A DNA stretch of 64,000 nucleotides from Prochilodus magdalenae (GCA_024036415.1 JAMWET010001371.1:81001-145000); one strand, 5' to 3'; shown: positions 10,600 to 22,330, counted from the first letter of the stretch. A program made the numbers and translations. Notes: a model not told the origin generated them from the sequence alone.

Positions 10600-10735
10600 T
10601 CAAAAGTCTGGATCTCTATTCCTCCACATTCCAGTGCCTGAGAGCTTTATACATCTCTAGCTGAGACTTGGCAGTGAGCATGACGCCCTTAGGCTTATGT
10701 GCAGCTGCTCCAGCCAATTCCTTAGCTGGTTACAT
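10600..10735 (-). mobile_element. probable Tc1-like family B fragment
   Basis: TCCAGTGCCTGAGAGC...CCCTTAGGCTTATGTGCAGCTGCTCC resembles the minus-strand family B segment at 39.62-39.71 kb (AGTCCAGTGCTGGCATGC, GGTCTTAGGCTTGGGTGAAG). Short and diverged. Confidence 0.45.
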
Positions 10736-10939
10736 TAATAAGAATGGTGGTCTGAATCATTTTGGACACGGTACCGCAAGCTATGATAGACCATAAACAT
10801 AAGGCTTGCATAAGATCTAGGTGGCAGGTACCCACTACTGATTCAGTGACTGTGTAAATGGTTGATGATTAGAAATGTAGACAACTTAGAACAACAACAC
10901 AAACTGTCACCAAAACTACTGAACGGCTGATTGTAGACT

Positions 10940-11652
10940 GGGTTGTTTGTTGGTTGAGTAACTAGTTGGTTGGTTAATTGTTGGGTTGGTTAGTAGGTTT
11001 GTTCTTTGGTTGGCTAGTTGGTTGGCAGGTTGGTTGGTTGGTTATCTGGTTGGTGGGTTGATTGGCCGTTTAGTTGATTGGTTGGTGAGCTGGTTTGATG
11101 GATGGTTAGTTATTCAGTTGGTTAGTTAGTTGGTTGCTTGGCTGTTTGATTGGTGAGTTGTTGGATTGACTGCTTAGTTGTTTAGTTAGTTTGTTGGTTG
11201 TTTAGTTATCTGGTTGATAGGTTATTTGGTTGATTGGCTGGTTACGTATTTGGTTGTTGGATGGGTAAGTTGGTTTAAGTGATTTGTTGGTTGGTTAGTT
11301 ATCTAGTTGCTAATCTATGTAGTGATTAGTCGGTTGGTTTGTTAGGTGTTTAGGTGATTGGTTGGTGAGCTGGTTTGATGGATGGTTAGTTATTCAGTTG
11401 GTTGGTTAGTTGGTTGCTTGGCTGTTTTATTGGTGGGTTGGTTGATTGACTGGTTAATTGTTTGGTTAGTTTGTTGGTTGTTTAGTTGTCTGGTTGATAT
11501 ATTATTTGGTTGATTGGCTGATTATTTATTTGGTTGTTGGATGGGTAAGTTGGTCTAAGTGATTTGTTGGTTGGTTAGTTATCTAGTTGATGATCTATCT
11601 AGTGATTAGTTGGATGGTTTGTTAGGTGTTTAGTTGGTTGGTTGGTTATATA
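10940..11652. repeat. TTGG-rich array with a 280-bp tandem duplication
   Basis: Degenerate array of GGTTGGTTAGTT-type words. The block beginning GGTGAGCTGGTTTGATGG at 11084 recurs at 11364, an offset of 280 bp, with few differences over about 250 bp, so a long unit of an old simple repeat was later duplicated as a block. Confidence 0.9.
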
Positions 11653-12694
11653 TAGATATAGTGTATATAATTTAGATCCAGTTTTTTTGTATCTAGTTTG
11701 ATACTGGTTTGGGAATCAGAAGCAAAAAAGTTGTCACTCAAAATATTCATATATGATAATCATAGAGCATATGAAGAGGAAAATCACTCTGCGTCACTCT
11801 GAGGTCTCTACTTGCCTCACACTTGATCTCAGGAGTGTGCACTGATCCTCAGATCCTTCAGATGTCCAGTTTTGGTGTGCAAGTTTTCTTCCTCTTTATC
11901 TTTTTCCCAGGATCCGCTTTTTGACCAACACATATACTCTCAAAGTTATCTTCTCACAAGGGTCATGAAATATGTATAAAAAGGTTGAAACCTTCGTAAT
12001 CCTAAATGCTGTTGATGATAAATTCCTTACTGGCCTATTCCTATGGACATACAACCACACAAGCTTAAGGGCAACACTGAACTGTCTAACATAGCACTGT
12101 CAGTCGGAGGTTTTCCGGCTAAGTCTTGCTCAATCCCCACAATCTGTGTTTATTAAGCCAAACATCTGCTTCATGCTACAGTGGGATCGGAATTCATGAA
12201 CTTCTGTAAGCATTCACTTTTTCATCCGTTTAACACTGGAACAAATAATACAATGAAAACAAACACTGCATGTATTTCATGAGCTTGGATTATTTCAGAT
12301 CTCAAAGTCATCGAAGTCAATCTGAGATCATACTGCAATCCTGATCCAAAAGCTTGGATTTTTAACTCCCCATATTAAAGCTGGCCTTCAGCCCTCACGA
12401 ATTTGGCAAGTTTACAAGGGACAGATAAAACTTGGACAAGACTGTACTCCGAATGAAACCACAACGAAGCTCTAGGTGTGAAATAATTGATTGATGATTG
12501 AGAACTTGGGACAGATGCTTGTATCAATGGCAAATGCAAGTAATACAATCAACCGCTAGCAACCGTGGATGGCCATCAACAACTGCAACGGGGCATCATT
12601 TAGACTGGAAAAGATAGGGTCTTATTAAACTGCAGGGTCACTGTACAGATAAGTTAGATAGCTGTAGCTTAGCTATGTAAGAAACAACTAGCTC
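11653..12694. other. unrepeated AT-rich stretch, no gene recognised
   Basis: No known repeat, exon or RNA gene was recognised. TATATAGATATAGTGTATATA at the left edge is simple AT-rich DNA. Confidence 0.35.
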
Positions 12695-12770
12695 CACTAA
12701 AAGTATGTGGACACCTGTCCATCAGACCTACATAAGATTGTTGGACCTCCCATTAAATAAATAAACTTGT
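12695..12770 (-). mobile_element. terminal fragment of a Tc1-like element
   Basis: ACTAAAAGTATGTGGACACC followed by TTGTTGGACCTCCCATT matches the outer end of the Tc1-like family whose inner part lies at 13.2-13.6 kb (GGACATCCCATTCCAAAACC). A solo end. Confidence 0.55.
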
Positions 12771-12967
12771 GCAGCAAAATGATCAGAAAAGGTGGTTTTC
12801 AAATGGGTTCTTCTGAACCGTATGTGGGAATATAACAGCCTTTCATAAAATACATCATGAACAAATGAACACTGTTTATTAAATATAAGATATTACACTG
12901 TTTCAGAAGAGTTGGAGGCAATTATAGACGTCCTGCAAAACTGCACAGGTGCACTCTAGGATGCAGT

Positions 12968-13064
12968 GTGCTCTCTCTCTCTCTATCTATCTATGTGTCT
13001 CTCTCTCTCTTTCTCTCTCCCTATCTCTGTCTCTATCTTTCTCTCTCTCTCTCTCTCTCTCTGT
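12968..13064. repeat. CT-rich microsatellite
   Basis: (CT)n with interspersed CTAT and TGTCTC words. Confidence 0.95.
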
Positions 13065-13214
13065 GGACTGACAGTGTAGATAGTGTGGCCCACCGGGAAT
13101 TCTGGTAGTCCCTGTGGCCTGTCAATCCTGACTGGGAAACAGGCCTCTACAGGTTGGGTTGTATTGGGAAATGGCATAAACAGGCAGTGTTGAAAATCAC
13201 ATACGCCACAAATA

Positions 13215-13645
13215 AAATACAGCTATACTAAACAACTTGGGAAGTCAGATGGATAGCAATATATGCGGATACCCTTATGGACATCCCATTCCAAAACCAT
13301 TGGCAGTAATATGGAATTGCTCAGCATTCGCTCCTCCGGGAAGGCTTGCCACAAGATTTTGGCAAGTGTCTAAAGGAATCTGTGCCCATTCAATCAGGCA
13401 GGTGAGTTTTGTGGCTGAGATGTTGTTGCTCCTAGATGCTTCCACTTTACAGTAATCACGCTCACAAAATTTCAGAACCTGACTCATGGCAAAGTTGGCA
13501 TCCTAAGACAGTGCCAGGATTAAAGTCACCAAGGTCTTTAGTACGGCCCATTCTACTGCACATGTTTGTCAGGGAAGACTGCATGGCTGTTAGCAAGAGG
13601 TTTGGCTGAAAAGTATACACATAGAGAAGATCTAAAAATAATGAG
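13215..13645 (-). mobile_element. internally deleted Tc1-like element
   Basis: Minus-strand remnant. ACATCCCATTCCAAAACC and GGGAAGGCTTGCCACAAGAT (C-terminal end) are joined near 13400 to TGCTTCCACTTTACAGTAAT, GACTCATGGCAAAGTTGGCA and TACGGCCCATTCTACTGC (N-terminal HTH end). The catalytic core between them is missing, as in non-autonomous derivatives. Confidence 0.7.
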
Positions 13646-13679
13646 GTTTAAGACAAATGTGGCTCAATAGTCCAGCAAA

Positions 13680-14010
13680 GTTGACCACCAGAGGTGGAAA
13701 AAGTACAGTTAAAGAAACTATACCTCAGTGAAAAATCAGAGTTAAGCTCATTGTTTAAAATGCGAAAGCCAACATGCTTATTTAAAAGTAAAATATTATT
13801 GATATTAAAGTACATTCAAGTATAATAAGTTAGTATTGAGCATGAGCTGCTGATCTACATCTAGCCAATATAGCAGGTTGGCTTTGTCTTAGCAAATTAA
13901 AAAATGCAAACTTTCTGAATACCTGAGTGTACTTTTTGGTCAGTTCCAGTTCACACTGATTTGAATTTGAGTAGATGCTTTAATAAAAAACTACTCTGAA
14001 AGTTGAGCTT
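13680..14010. repeat. hAT-like MITE remnant (AGAGGTGGAAAAAGTAC type)
   Basis: It begins CCAGAGGTGGAAAAAGTACAG, then many AAGTA words (TTTAAAAGTAAAATATTATT, AAGTACATTCAAGTATAATA), matching the general pattern of fish hAT-derived MITEs. The right boundary is unclear. Confidence 0.4.
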
Positions 14011-14999
14011 GACCCATTGTCAAGAGAAAAATAAGAAAGACCAAAACATCTCGAGACCTTTGAGATTTGTACGGGGTCATTTTAAGATCCAGAATAATAT
14101 TAAAGTCCAATAATGAAGCACAATTACTCTAGTGTTCCCCACCAACTACTGACAACTAACAGCCTACATGAAGGAAGCATGGTAACATGTTCTCTGGCTT
14201 GAATCCAGTGGCTCAGGCACAGGTCAATGAGTACTTCAAGCTAATCTTAAACTCAGTTGTAGTGTGAAATGCTGAGTATCCCAAATCAGTTAGTCGTAAA
14301 CGTCAGTCTTCAAACATGTGTCTTATCTATAGTTATGCTACAATGGCCAGGTTTATGGTCTCTTGGTGTAATTAAGACCATGACTTTTCAGGTCATGAAA
14401 CACTGTGCTATACTGTATTGCCTCATAACTGTAGGTGCCAATGAAATAAATAGATGTTAATAGACCACTGTCTTTTTTCATAATTGTAAACTTTCCATAA
14501 AAACAGTAATACTATTTATAGAATATGGTGTATTTCCACTCTGACAGAGAACCCAGAGAACTCATTGAAGCTCACTGATCTCTGTCAAATGTGAAAATAT
14601 TGGCAAGCATGTGCTAGCATTAGCTTCCTGTTACCTGTCCATTTCATGCTGTTCTGAAGCTGGTTTTGCTGGCCACCCCAGCATGGTCATGCTCATTAAC
14701 CATCATACCAGTGTTGATTCACAAACATGTGCCGGTGTCGGTGGCGATCAGGTTATTAACACCCATTGCTGCTGAACAACATACAGGCATCCAAAGTCCA
14801 ACATAAGCTGGCTTTGCTGTTGACGAGCAAGGCTGTTTTTTCTATCAGGGTTGATAGATGGCCTACAGTCGGTAACCGTAAACCTACAGAGTGTACCTAC
14901 ATGGTAGGAATGTATAATGTAGGGGTGTCTGTGCTAAGTCAGTTAATCACAAGGCCTGGGGTTCACCCGCAATTCAACTAAAGCTAGCATAGAACATTA
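14011..14999. other. unclassified stretch, no gene recognised
   Basis: No repeat family or exon was recognised. Open frames at 14269-14460 and 14766-14981 lack domains. Confidence 0.35.
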
Positions 15000-15640
15000 A
15001 GCTGGGAAAGCATTGGTGCTTATTGGTGGAACGCCTGTTTAAAAGTGCAGGGTAATTACAGAGAGACCCAGCCTTATTACTGTAATGCCTGACTTCGCTC
15101 ATGCTCGTCTGCTCATGTCTGTCTTGACTGCACACATCAGCGCCGGTCACTGGAAACCACTGTTTGTTTTGTTGCGTTTTTTACGGTTTAGGATGCAATT
15201 TTCCGCTTTTCTGGGTCACAGGCGCCACTATGGCCGAAAGGAGAATACAACCAAGCCAAGGACAGAGAGAGAAAGAGAGAGGGGGAGTGGGAGAATGTGG
15301 AACAGCGCATATACAGATTATCCTAACAGTTAATACACACACACACACCCCGACCTATGCGGGTAATTACAGTTAAAAGCTCAAATCCGAAGCTCTCAGC
15401 CATTTAGTGATCTCGTGCTGCGATGAGAATCTGTTTTTTTTTTCTTTTTATTGTGACATTTTGCCCGCTTGGCTCTATTCCGTCTCTCTCTCACACACAC
15501 ACATGCTCGCACACCTGTTTAGTGGTCACTTTGTCTTATCACGCGTGTCCTTGAGGCAGCATTAGCTTCGGCTAACTCCTTATCTTCAGCTCATTCCCCC
15601 TAGGAGGCTTAACAAGGACACCACAATCAACACCAACATC
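15000..15640. other. unrepeated stretch with small microsatellites; candidate non-coding conserved element
   Basis: Unrepeated DNA with a GA-rich run (15264-15290), CA runs (15335-15350, 15490-15502) and a T tract (15434-15443). GGGTAATTACAG occurs twice (15049 and 15361), each with a homeodomain-like TAATTA core. Regulatory function is conjecture. Confidence 0.3.
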
Positions 15641-16040
15641 CACGTACCTACAGTGTAATTCCGATGTAGTTTATCATTCCCACAAAGGAACGTACACATC
15701 AGCCTTATCACATTATTCGTTTTGTACTGTTAATCAAATAAGAGTTTAAGCTAATGGCACTGAGGCTGATACCAGTGGACTTTGTTACATATGAAGTAGG
15801 ATGTCTAAACGGATTGAGGGTATACAATCATACAGCTGCACGTGCCATGATTGCAAAAGAACCCAGGTGTTCTACATTGATATGCCAGTTTATTAGGCCA
15901 TTTTTATTAGAACACAGAGTCTGACGCAGTGTGTATACTATGACTAGCAACTAGCAAGAATAGCTGGCAAGACTAGCCAGCCCAAAGCAACACAACCAAA
16001 CAGCCAGCTAAATAAACCAGCCATGTAAGTTCACCTAACA
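15641..16040. other. unclassified stretch
   Basis: Nothing recognised apart from CTAGCAA/CCAGC-type short words near 15945-16020. Confidence 0.35.
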
Positions 16041-16500
16041 TATAACCTTGGACCCCAGATAGCAAAATTGTTCTGGACCAAATCTGGCCCACGTGCCACA
16101 TTTTCATCTGGCCCACTCGCCGCATGGCTTGACGGCCCTCTTTAACGGACCTCTCCCAGTTGTCCCAAGCAGTGGGCCACATATACACCAGATTAGGACC
16201 GCACATTAGCCGAAAGTAGAGATCTCTGTTGTATCTGTGCCAGAAGTGGACCAAACTTTGAACACGTGGGCCACATGAGGCTTTAATATATACGGGCCAC
16301 TTTTGGCTCACATGCGGTTTGCCACTAGGCAGCACTGCTGTGCTTGTGCCTGAAGTGGACCGGATCTGGTTTGGGACAAAGTGGGTCAAACGCATGTTTT
16401 AAATATATGGGATCTATGGGTTACTCCAGGTTGCCAGTGGCAACTGTGGGCCAGCAGTGCCATATCTTTGCCAGATTTGGCCTACATCTACAAGCTGGTT
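16041..16500. repeat. dispersed repeat rich in GTGGGCCA/CTGGCCCA
   Basis: Imperfect repeats of ATCTGGCCCAC, GTGGGCCACAT and GAAGTGGACC in both orientations over about 450 bp. This wording is typical of a fish DNA-transposon-derived repeat. The 140-codon minus-strand frame at 15973-16395 is a by-product. Confidence 0.6.
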
Positions 16501-17327
16501 GAGATGTTCCATGTAATACCACATTACCAGCAAGGCTAGTTAAACAGACCATCGTGTCCTAGCGAGATGAGTCACTGTTGGGGTTGCAAGAGGTTTTTTT
16601 TTTCCCTGCATAATTATCATTAGTTTTATGATGGACCTCAAGATTCTAAAGGCCTTTTAACACTGAGCAGCAACCAGCCTCGCTAAGCTCCAACTCTTGT
16701 GTGACTCATATTAGTAGAGCACCTTAATATTTAATTTCCTATTTATTAGACGGCTTGAAGGCCCAGTCACGCTGGTGTTTGCCAGCAAATGTTCATTTGT
16801 GATGAGCAATTCAGCAGCACAGACTTCTGGGCCGAATACATTTCGCATGCACGGTTTTGCCCCAAGTGCAACAGTGATGAACTTTGATAATTCATATCCT
16901 TGACAAATACTGCTCTGGCTGCGTTGACCTCTGATGGGGTAGCCCTTAGCACTGAACATCCTAAACAGAGAAAATGCTAATTGAACCAGCGTCTAAGCAC
17001 AAAGCAGCTTACCCTGCCTTCCCCATTGACTGGAAATGAACACATGATAGACAGTTGCATGTTTGTCCATCAGAAGACTGTACGACTTTACATTTGCAAC
17101 TTTACTGCTTGAATTAGACGTTAGCCAGCTTGCTAAGTGCTATGTTAGCTCTTTAGCTATCCATAGAATCAGAATTAGAATCAGTAATACATGGACAAGT
17201 CATTCTCAGACAGTGTACTTATTATTACAGAAATATACAACATGTAAGCAGTATTGTAGAACGTTAGTTTCCTGACTGAACGGTATGCAACCAACCACAG
17301 CAGTGTATACCTGTCACATGTGTACAC
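16501..17327. other. unclassified stretch, no gene recognised
   Basis: A T tract lies at 16594-16604. Two overlapping minus-strand open frames (16711-16959) have no recognisable domain. A GAATCAGAATTAGAATCAG run lies near 17166. Confidence 0.35.
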
Positions 17328-17654
17328 TTACCGTCAAAAGAACAGCTGCACAAAGGGTTGCACCCAGAAAGAATCAACCCACAGGAATGAAACCTGGTGG
17401 GTAGGTTTGACATCATGAGATAAGCAAATGATTTCAGTTTCATGCTCGACCGCACATGTGGCATAAGCAAGGATGGACCTTATCGCTGTACCCGACTGAC
17501 CCAACAGCCCTGACTGCGGACATTGAGTGAGCAGTGATGCCCTCCAGGAGTCATCATGTTAGTGCCAGCACCATTGGCAGACACCTTAACACTACGTCAA
17601 CGCCATCAAAGACCGCAATGGAGTCATGGCAGGCTGTCCTGGCGTGACATGATA
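17328..17654 (+). mobile_element. Tc1-like family A, 5' end plus deleted transposase
   Basis: The left terminus is AAAAGAACAGCTGCAC...TGCACCCAGAAAG, then GGAATGAAACCTGGTGGGTA, CCTTATCGCTGTACCCGACT and GTCATGGCAGGCTGTCCTGG. After the last motif it jumps to a terminal-like GTCCCACACTTCTCTCTGGA. This copy best shows the family's left terminus. Confidence 0.8.
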
Positions 17655-18022
17655 TCATTGTAGTCCCACACTTCTCTCTGGAGCTCCACAGTTTGGAACC
17701 AGAATAACTGAAAGAGCCTGTTTGTAATTTACAGAAGGTGTTTGCAGAAGGTTAGTATCTGCAGACCTAATATCATGAGATGGAACATGAACAGAGGGAC
17801 GTTCTGTGGTGTAAGCAGGTTCTAGATTATTTAGAGCTTTATAGACTAGCAGCTGACGTTTATAGGTACCAGGGTAGCTCTTTAAAAGAGGATCTGAGCT
17901 CTGTTTTGATTTTGTTGGGGTCCATGCTGCTGCATTTGGTACGAGGTGTACAGGATGGATAGTTTTCTTAGGGACCCCAGTAAGCGGCCCATTACAGTGA
18001 TCAACTCTACTGTAACACACAG
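17655..18022 (-). mobile_element. L2/CR1-type LINE reverse transcriptase, C-terminal remnant
   Basis: An open minus-strand frame of 121 codons reads RVDHCNGPLTGVPKKTIH, LVPNAAAW and LLVYKALNNLEPAY. These correspond to the conserved end of the RT region in L2/CR1-like non-LTR retrotransposons (pattern DYCNALL.GLPKK, LQ.VQNAAAR, LL.YKALN...AP.YL). Expected stretches between them are missing, and there are no endonuclease or upstream RT motifs, so it is a 5'-truncated dead copy. It abuts a Tc1 fragment. Confidence 0.75.
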
Positions 18023-18244
18023 ATGAACAACAGGTAAAACACCTGCAGAACTTCAGTAAACGTCCTAAATGACCAAAACTAATTTGGTGACTGTGTTTAC
18101 ATCCGGGATAAGACCCAGTTCAGGGTCTAAAACCACGCCCAGGTTAAATCAACCCTTAACTGTCACATGATCATCTACTGGTGCTCCTCTCCCAAAAACG
18201 TAGTCCTTGTATTTGGCATATTGTTAAAAAACAGCATGTGACAG

Positions 18245-18476
18245 AAATATGTGGACAGGCCAGTCAGTTTGTGGGTAGGTTTGACATTGTGAGACATGCA
18301 AATGATTTAAGCTTCATGTTCGGCCACATGTGATGTAAGCAAGGACCAGCCTTAACGCTGTACCTGACTGACCCAACAGCCATGATTGCGGACATTCAGC
18401 GAGCAGTGACACCAAGGATTACAATGGTGTCATGCCAGACTGTCATGGCTCAGAATAGCAGTAGTCAGGTCAGTTT
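18245..18476 (+). mobile_element. Tc1-like family A, 5' half fragment
   Basis: GGGTAGGTTTGACATTGTGA, GGCCACATGTGATGTAAGC, CCTTAACGCTGTACCTGACT, CGGACATTCAGCGAGCAGTG, then a deletion to GTGTCATGCCAGACTGTCAT. It lacks terminus and catalytic residues. Confidence 0.8.
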
Positions 18477-19374
18477 GTTATATTAATTGGTTCAGTCTCT
18501 GGTATTCCCTCCATTTACTCCCACTCAGCATCCCCCCCCAGGGGGGGTCTCTGTCCAAGAATTCCATTTGATCCAATCATTTAGTCTGTCATGGTTCATT
18601 TGCATGAAGGTGAATCTAAAGAGTCATTTTATCCCTGTTTCTGTCATTACCAATCATAAAACCCAAAAAGAGATGGGTACAGGGCCAAACCTGGAGATAC
18701 AGTGTATGTGGGATTGAGCAGATCGGAATGAGTCTATTCTGTATGACTGTAAAAAAAAACAACACTGGATTACAAACCAGTGAGAGACAACTCCTTCAAA
18801 ACACTCAACGAAGTAATGAACAAGCAAAGCACAGGAGAAGCGAAAGAAGAAGAAAGAGGTGAGAAGAACAACAGAACAAGCAAAAATTTGCTCTGAGTAG
18901 GGAGGAAAGAAAGCAGGATGTGAGAGAGCAAGAGAAAGAGAGACGGAGGGCGAGAGGAGCAGAGTGAGCCTGTCCTGACAGCCTGACCTCAGATTTTACA
19001 GTGATTGAGCTGATCTGACATTTCTACAAGCCGTCATTTGGTGCGTCTACCTAATAAAAGGAGGAGGGGAGGTGGAGGCAGCGCTCCTGTCTGTTCCTCA
19101 CGTTCCGTGTAGCAGGTTGCTGCTGCAGCTGGTGCTGCATGTGCTCTGTAGGTTCAGTTTAGAGATGCAGCTTATCATCACCCCAGACCCCAGACTGCCC
19201 AGCTCCCAGTGACGGGCAGAGCTTCAGCCAACACTGTCTAATAGGAACAGCAAAAAGGAGCAAACCTGAACAAACTGCAGGCTGTTTAACACCGTCATTG
19301 CTGTAGTAGTATCCCATGTGGTTGCTAGGCACTGTTAATGGCATTTCAGGTGGTTGTTAGGTTTTTAAACATGA
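18477..19374. other. unrepeated stretch with purine-rich tract
   Basis: 18.83-18.97 kb is strongly purine-rich (GAAAGAAGAAGAAAGAGGTG, GAGAAAGAGAGACGGAGGG). 19.04-19.17 kb is moderately GC-rich with GCTGCTGCAGCTGGTGCTGC. No exon with good splice signals was recognised. Confidence 0.35.
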
Positions 19375-19984
19375 AAATGAATTATGTTCTGGTGTGTATA
19401 TCCATGTGTGTGTACGTTCATGTATTTCAATCTCATTTAGGACCCAACAATCACATAAAACAGGATGTGTGACTTTAATATTTTTATAGAAATTATTATA
19501 TTCCCTTATATTACTGTGTATGTATGTGCAACCTTGTATTTGGTATTTTGTGGAGACCTGATATCTCCATAATTATGGCAATGCAGGTGTGTGACACTGT
19601 GGGGACATTTGTCTGACCCTTATATGGGGACTTTGTGGGGACCCAGTGTTCGTAAAATGATGGAAATGCAGGTGTGTGACTTTGCTGGGACATCTAGCTT
19701 TTGGCCCTCACGTTGGAAATTATACATGTACTGAATATGTGTGTGTATGAACTTGTATTTAGCAGTTTAGGAGGACCTAATATCTACAAAATGATGTAGA
19801 TACAATTGTGTGACCTTGTGTATAATGCTATAATTTAACTAGCTCTCATATTGTGTGTGCAACCTTGTATTTAGTGCGTAATGGTGACCTAATATCCCCA
19901 GAATGATGGAACTGTGGGTGTGTGACCTGTGGTGACATTTGCTGACCTCTAAATGAGAAAATGATTTTGTTCACCCTTTACTGA

Positions 19985-19985
<1 letters not shown>

Positions 19986-20030
<45 letters not shown>

Positions 20031-20056
20031 TTTTTGTGTGTGTGTGTGTGTGTGTC
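19986..20056. repeat. TA and GT microsatellites
   Basis: (TA)n at 19987-20025, T tract, then (GT)n to about 20055. Confidence 0.97.
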
Positions 20057-20295
20057 TGGCCTTGTATTTAGCACTTTGTGGGGTACCCAATATTCCCAGA
20101 ATGATGGAAATGCAGGTGTGTGACCTTGTGGGGACTTTTGACTGGCCCACATGCAGTGACATATTTTTTCTTTTTTACTGTTTAAGTAATTTGTGTGGAC
20201 ATAATGCCCAGGATGATGGATATGTAATTGTGAGACCATGTGGGGACATTTGGCTGGCCATTATAAGGGAAAATATATAGATTTTACCTTTTGCT

Positions 20296-20296
<1 letters not shown>

Positions 20297-20334
<38 letters not shown>
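20297..20334. repeat. GT microsatellite
   Basis: Uninterrupted (GT)n of about 18 units. Confidence 0.98.
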
Positions 20335-20483
20335 CCTTGTATTTGTTTCTTTTCCAGAATATTGGAAAATATGAATAGACTTGGGGCGGGGTTATGGTTG
20401 GGCTAGGTGTTGTACGTCAGCAATTTAGAAACATCAATAAGGAAGGCAATAAAATGACTCCACAAAGACAGAAATGTACATTT

Positions 20484-20605
20484 GAGTGCGTGTGTTTGTG
20501 GTGTGTGTATGTGCGTGTGTTTGTGGTGTGTGTATGTTTGTGTGTGTGTGTGTGTGTGTGTTTGTGGTGTGTGTATGTTTGTGTGTGTGTATGTGTTTGT
20601 GGGTG

Positions 20606-20661
<56 letters not shown>

Positions 20662-20662
20662 C
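20484..20662. repeat. GT-rich microsatellite with GTTTGTGGTGTGTGTATG units
   Basis: An interrupted GT array with three to four TTTGTGGTGTGTGTATG interruptions, ending in a pure (GT)n near 20615-20660. Overlapping open frames on both strands are low-complexity artefacts. Confidence 0.97.
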
Positions 20663-21295
20663 TTGTGAGCGAGACAGGGTGAAGGGGAGAAGAGGATGGG
20701 AATTGGCAGGGGATTTTTTCCTTGGAGGGCTCTCAAACATGGGTCAGTGTGACTTCAGCAGATAGCAGATGAGTGGAACAGTAGGCTCTGTATGTAGGCC
20801 AGGTGACACATACAGTAAACCGACATGTTTTTTTTTTTTTTGCATTACAACCAGTTTTACAACCAGAGGGACTCATATATCACAGCCAAATCTACCGCTC
20901 TGTTTTTCAGGTTACTTCGCAGTCCAAATAAGGAAAATGGACTGGATAATAATAATAATTTTAAAAATAAAGATATTAAACTAGGTTTTATGATGTCATA
21001 AATATCTGGGCATTTAAAAAACGCATGTCTGTTCAACCTACAGCAGTTTCACTCCAACCATTCATATGGCTCACTGTGCTTAAGCTGACCAAATCCAGCC
21101 TCAGACGGACAGCTTTTGAGAATGTGCCAGTTGGCCAACACTGGTGTATTTACTTAACATTGATTACCGTGCATCGTCCCTGATAAATAAATAAGCGACA
21201 AAGAATTAATACACCTAAATCTCTTTAGGGGAAGCCTTGGCTCTTTGTGAGGACCGAATGTCCCCAGAAGCAGGATAAAATAACCAGGTGTGAAT
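20663..21295. other. unclassified stretch
   Basis: A T tract lies at 20829-20841. 21.23-21.29 kb is a single diverged copy of the GGGGAC-type repeat. Nothing coding was recognised. Confidence 0.35.
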
Positions 21296-21730
21296 TCATA
21301 AGGAGTGTTTTAGCTTGGACGGCTTGTATAATGAGGTTGCACGACGCAGGACTACATGCAGGCAGACCGTTATGTTAAGACTGCAATGGTGTGGTGCCAG
21401 ACTGTCATGGAGTGACTCAGAATGGCAGCAGGTCATCTTCAGTGACGAGTCCTGCTTTTGTCTTGGTGGAGACGCCCAACAAATTTGTGTTTTAAGGAAC
21501 CGTACTCGGCACCAAGATAAGCAGCTTGGTGTCATGCGCCACATGTCCAGAAGGCCTGGTGTCACTCCACCTCCACCCCTACAGCACCATCTGCAGGAAC
21601 TGTCTGAGAACATTGAGGCTGCATGGGAGGGATTATCGCAGGACACCATTAGGAACCTCTACAGCTCCATGCTGAGACGTCATTCTTTTGATGATTGCTG
21701 TAATGAATGACTCACTGCATTACATCAGCA
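21296..21730 (+). mobile_element. Tc1-like family A transposase, best-preserved catalytic part
   Basis: An open frame at 21315-21710 (131 codons) reads RLQWCGARLSWSDSEWQ, VIFSDESCFCLGGDAQ, VMRHMSRRPGVTPPPPLQHH and NIEAAWEGLSQDTIRNLYSS. In the Tc1/mariner superfamily FSDES holds the first catalytic aspartate and the last block corresponds to the extreme C terminus. The second D and the D/E of the DDE triad are deleted between MSRRPGVTP and LQHH, so the protein would be inactive. It is the clearest ancestor for the other family A pieces here. Confidence 0.9.
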
Positions 21731-22015
21731 CTGAGGCATCCTTTATAAACAGAACAGAGGTGCCAGTAATGGTGCCAGCAATATCAGCAACATTAGGACT
21801 GGAGGACTCCTTCAGCAGATCACACTGGATGGTCCTCACGGTAGATCTGTGGATAAATTAATCAGCAAATTAACTAAAGAAATGTAGAAAGTTCATCTCG
21901 GAACAAAATTTACAATGAAGCAATGTAGCGGCCCAAAACGTCCCGATTTTAATGGTCTTAAAAACAAATCATGCTAAAAAAATGATAAAGGTACTTGTTA
22001 CCTGTGGCTGAAACG

Positions 22016-22330
22016 CACCTGATAGCATGTGATACCGGCACAAGTACCAATAACACCATGGACTGGTCAAGTTTCTGGATGTAGCCACATCAGTGTTTAT
22101 TCAATCACTCTTGCATCTAAGACTCGCACAGTTAGGCCAGAGTTGGTGGATGCCTTCCCTGGCACAATGCCAACGAGAGTTTCCTGTAGACTGGGATTTT
22201 AGCCACTGCTGGTAGACCCGTATGACCGTACGCTTCCAAACACCTGCAGATTCAGCTACTTCCTTCACACTATGGTCTTTGGCACGCCCAAATACCCAGT
22301 CACTCCTTTTAGCCAATCATTATTATACTA
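22016..22330 (-). mobile_element. Tc1-like family A, best-preserved DNA-binding domain
   Basis: A minus-strand frame (22101-22316, 71 codons) begins MAKRSDWVFGRAKDHSVKEV, then AESAGVWKRTVIRVYQQW. This is a helix-turn-helix of the Tc1/IS630 type (pattern S..E.A...GV....V.RV...W). After QQWLKSQS the sequence departs from a transposase and no catalytic residues follow. It lies about 290 bp from the catalytic fragment at 21.3-21.7 kb, in the opposite orientation. Confidence 0.85.

Larger units (their letters stand above)
19375..20345. repeat. degenerate tandem repeat (CTTGTATTT...GGGGACATTTG)
   Basis: Successive diverged copies contain GCAACCTTGTATTTGG, TGGGGACCTAATATCC, AATGATGGAAATGCAGG, TGTGTGACCTTGTGGGGACA and TGACCCTTATA. 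Starts lie near 19530, 19625 (partial), 19745, 19857, 20055, 20190 (partial) and 20335, so spacing is irregular at roughly 100-200 bp. A shorter relative lies at 21.23-21.29 kb. TA and GT microsatellites arose inside it. Confidence 0.75.

Noticed and set aside
18870..19170. Promoter-like region with CTAATAAAAGGAGG
   Set aside because: Purine-rich simple sequence; no CpG enrichment, ATG context or exon downstream.
20394..20740. Val/Cys- and His/Thr-rich open frames
   Set aside because: Translation of GT/CA microsatellite on either strand.
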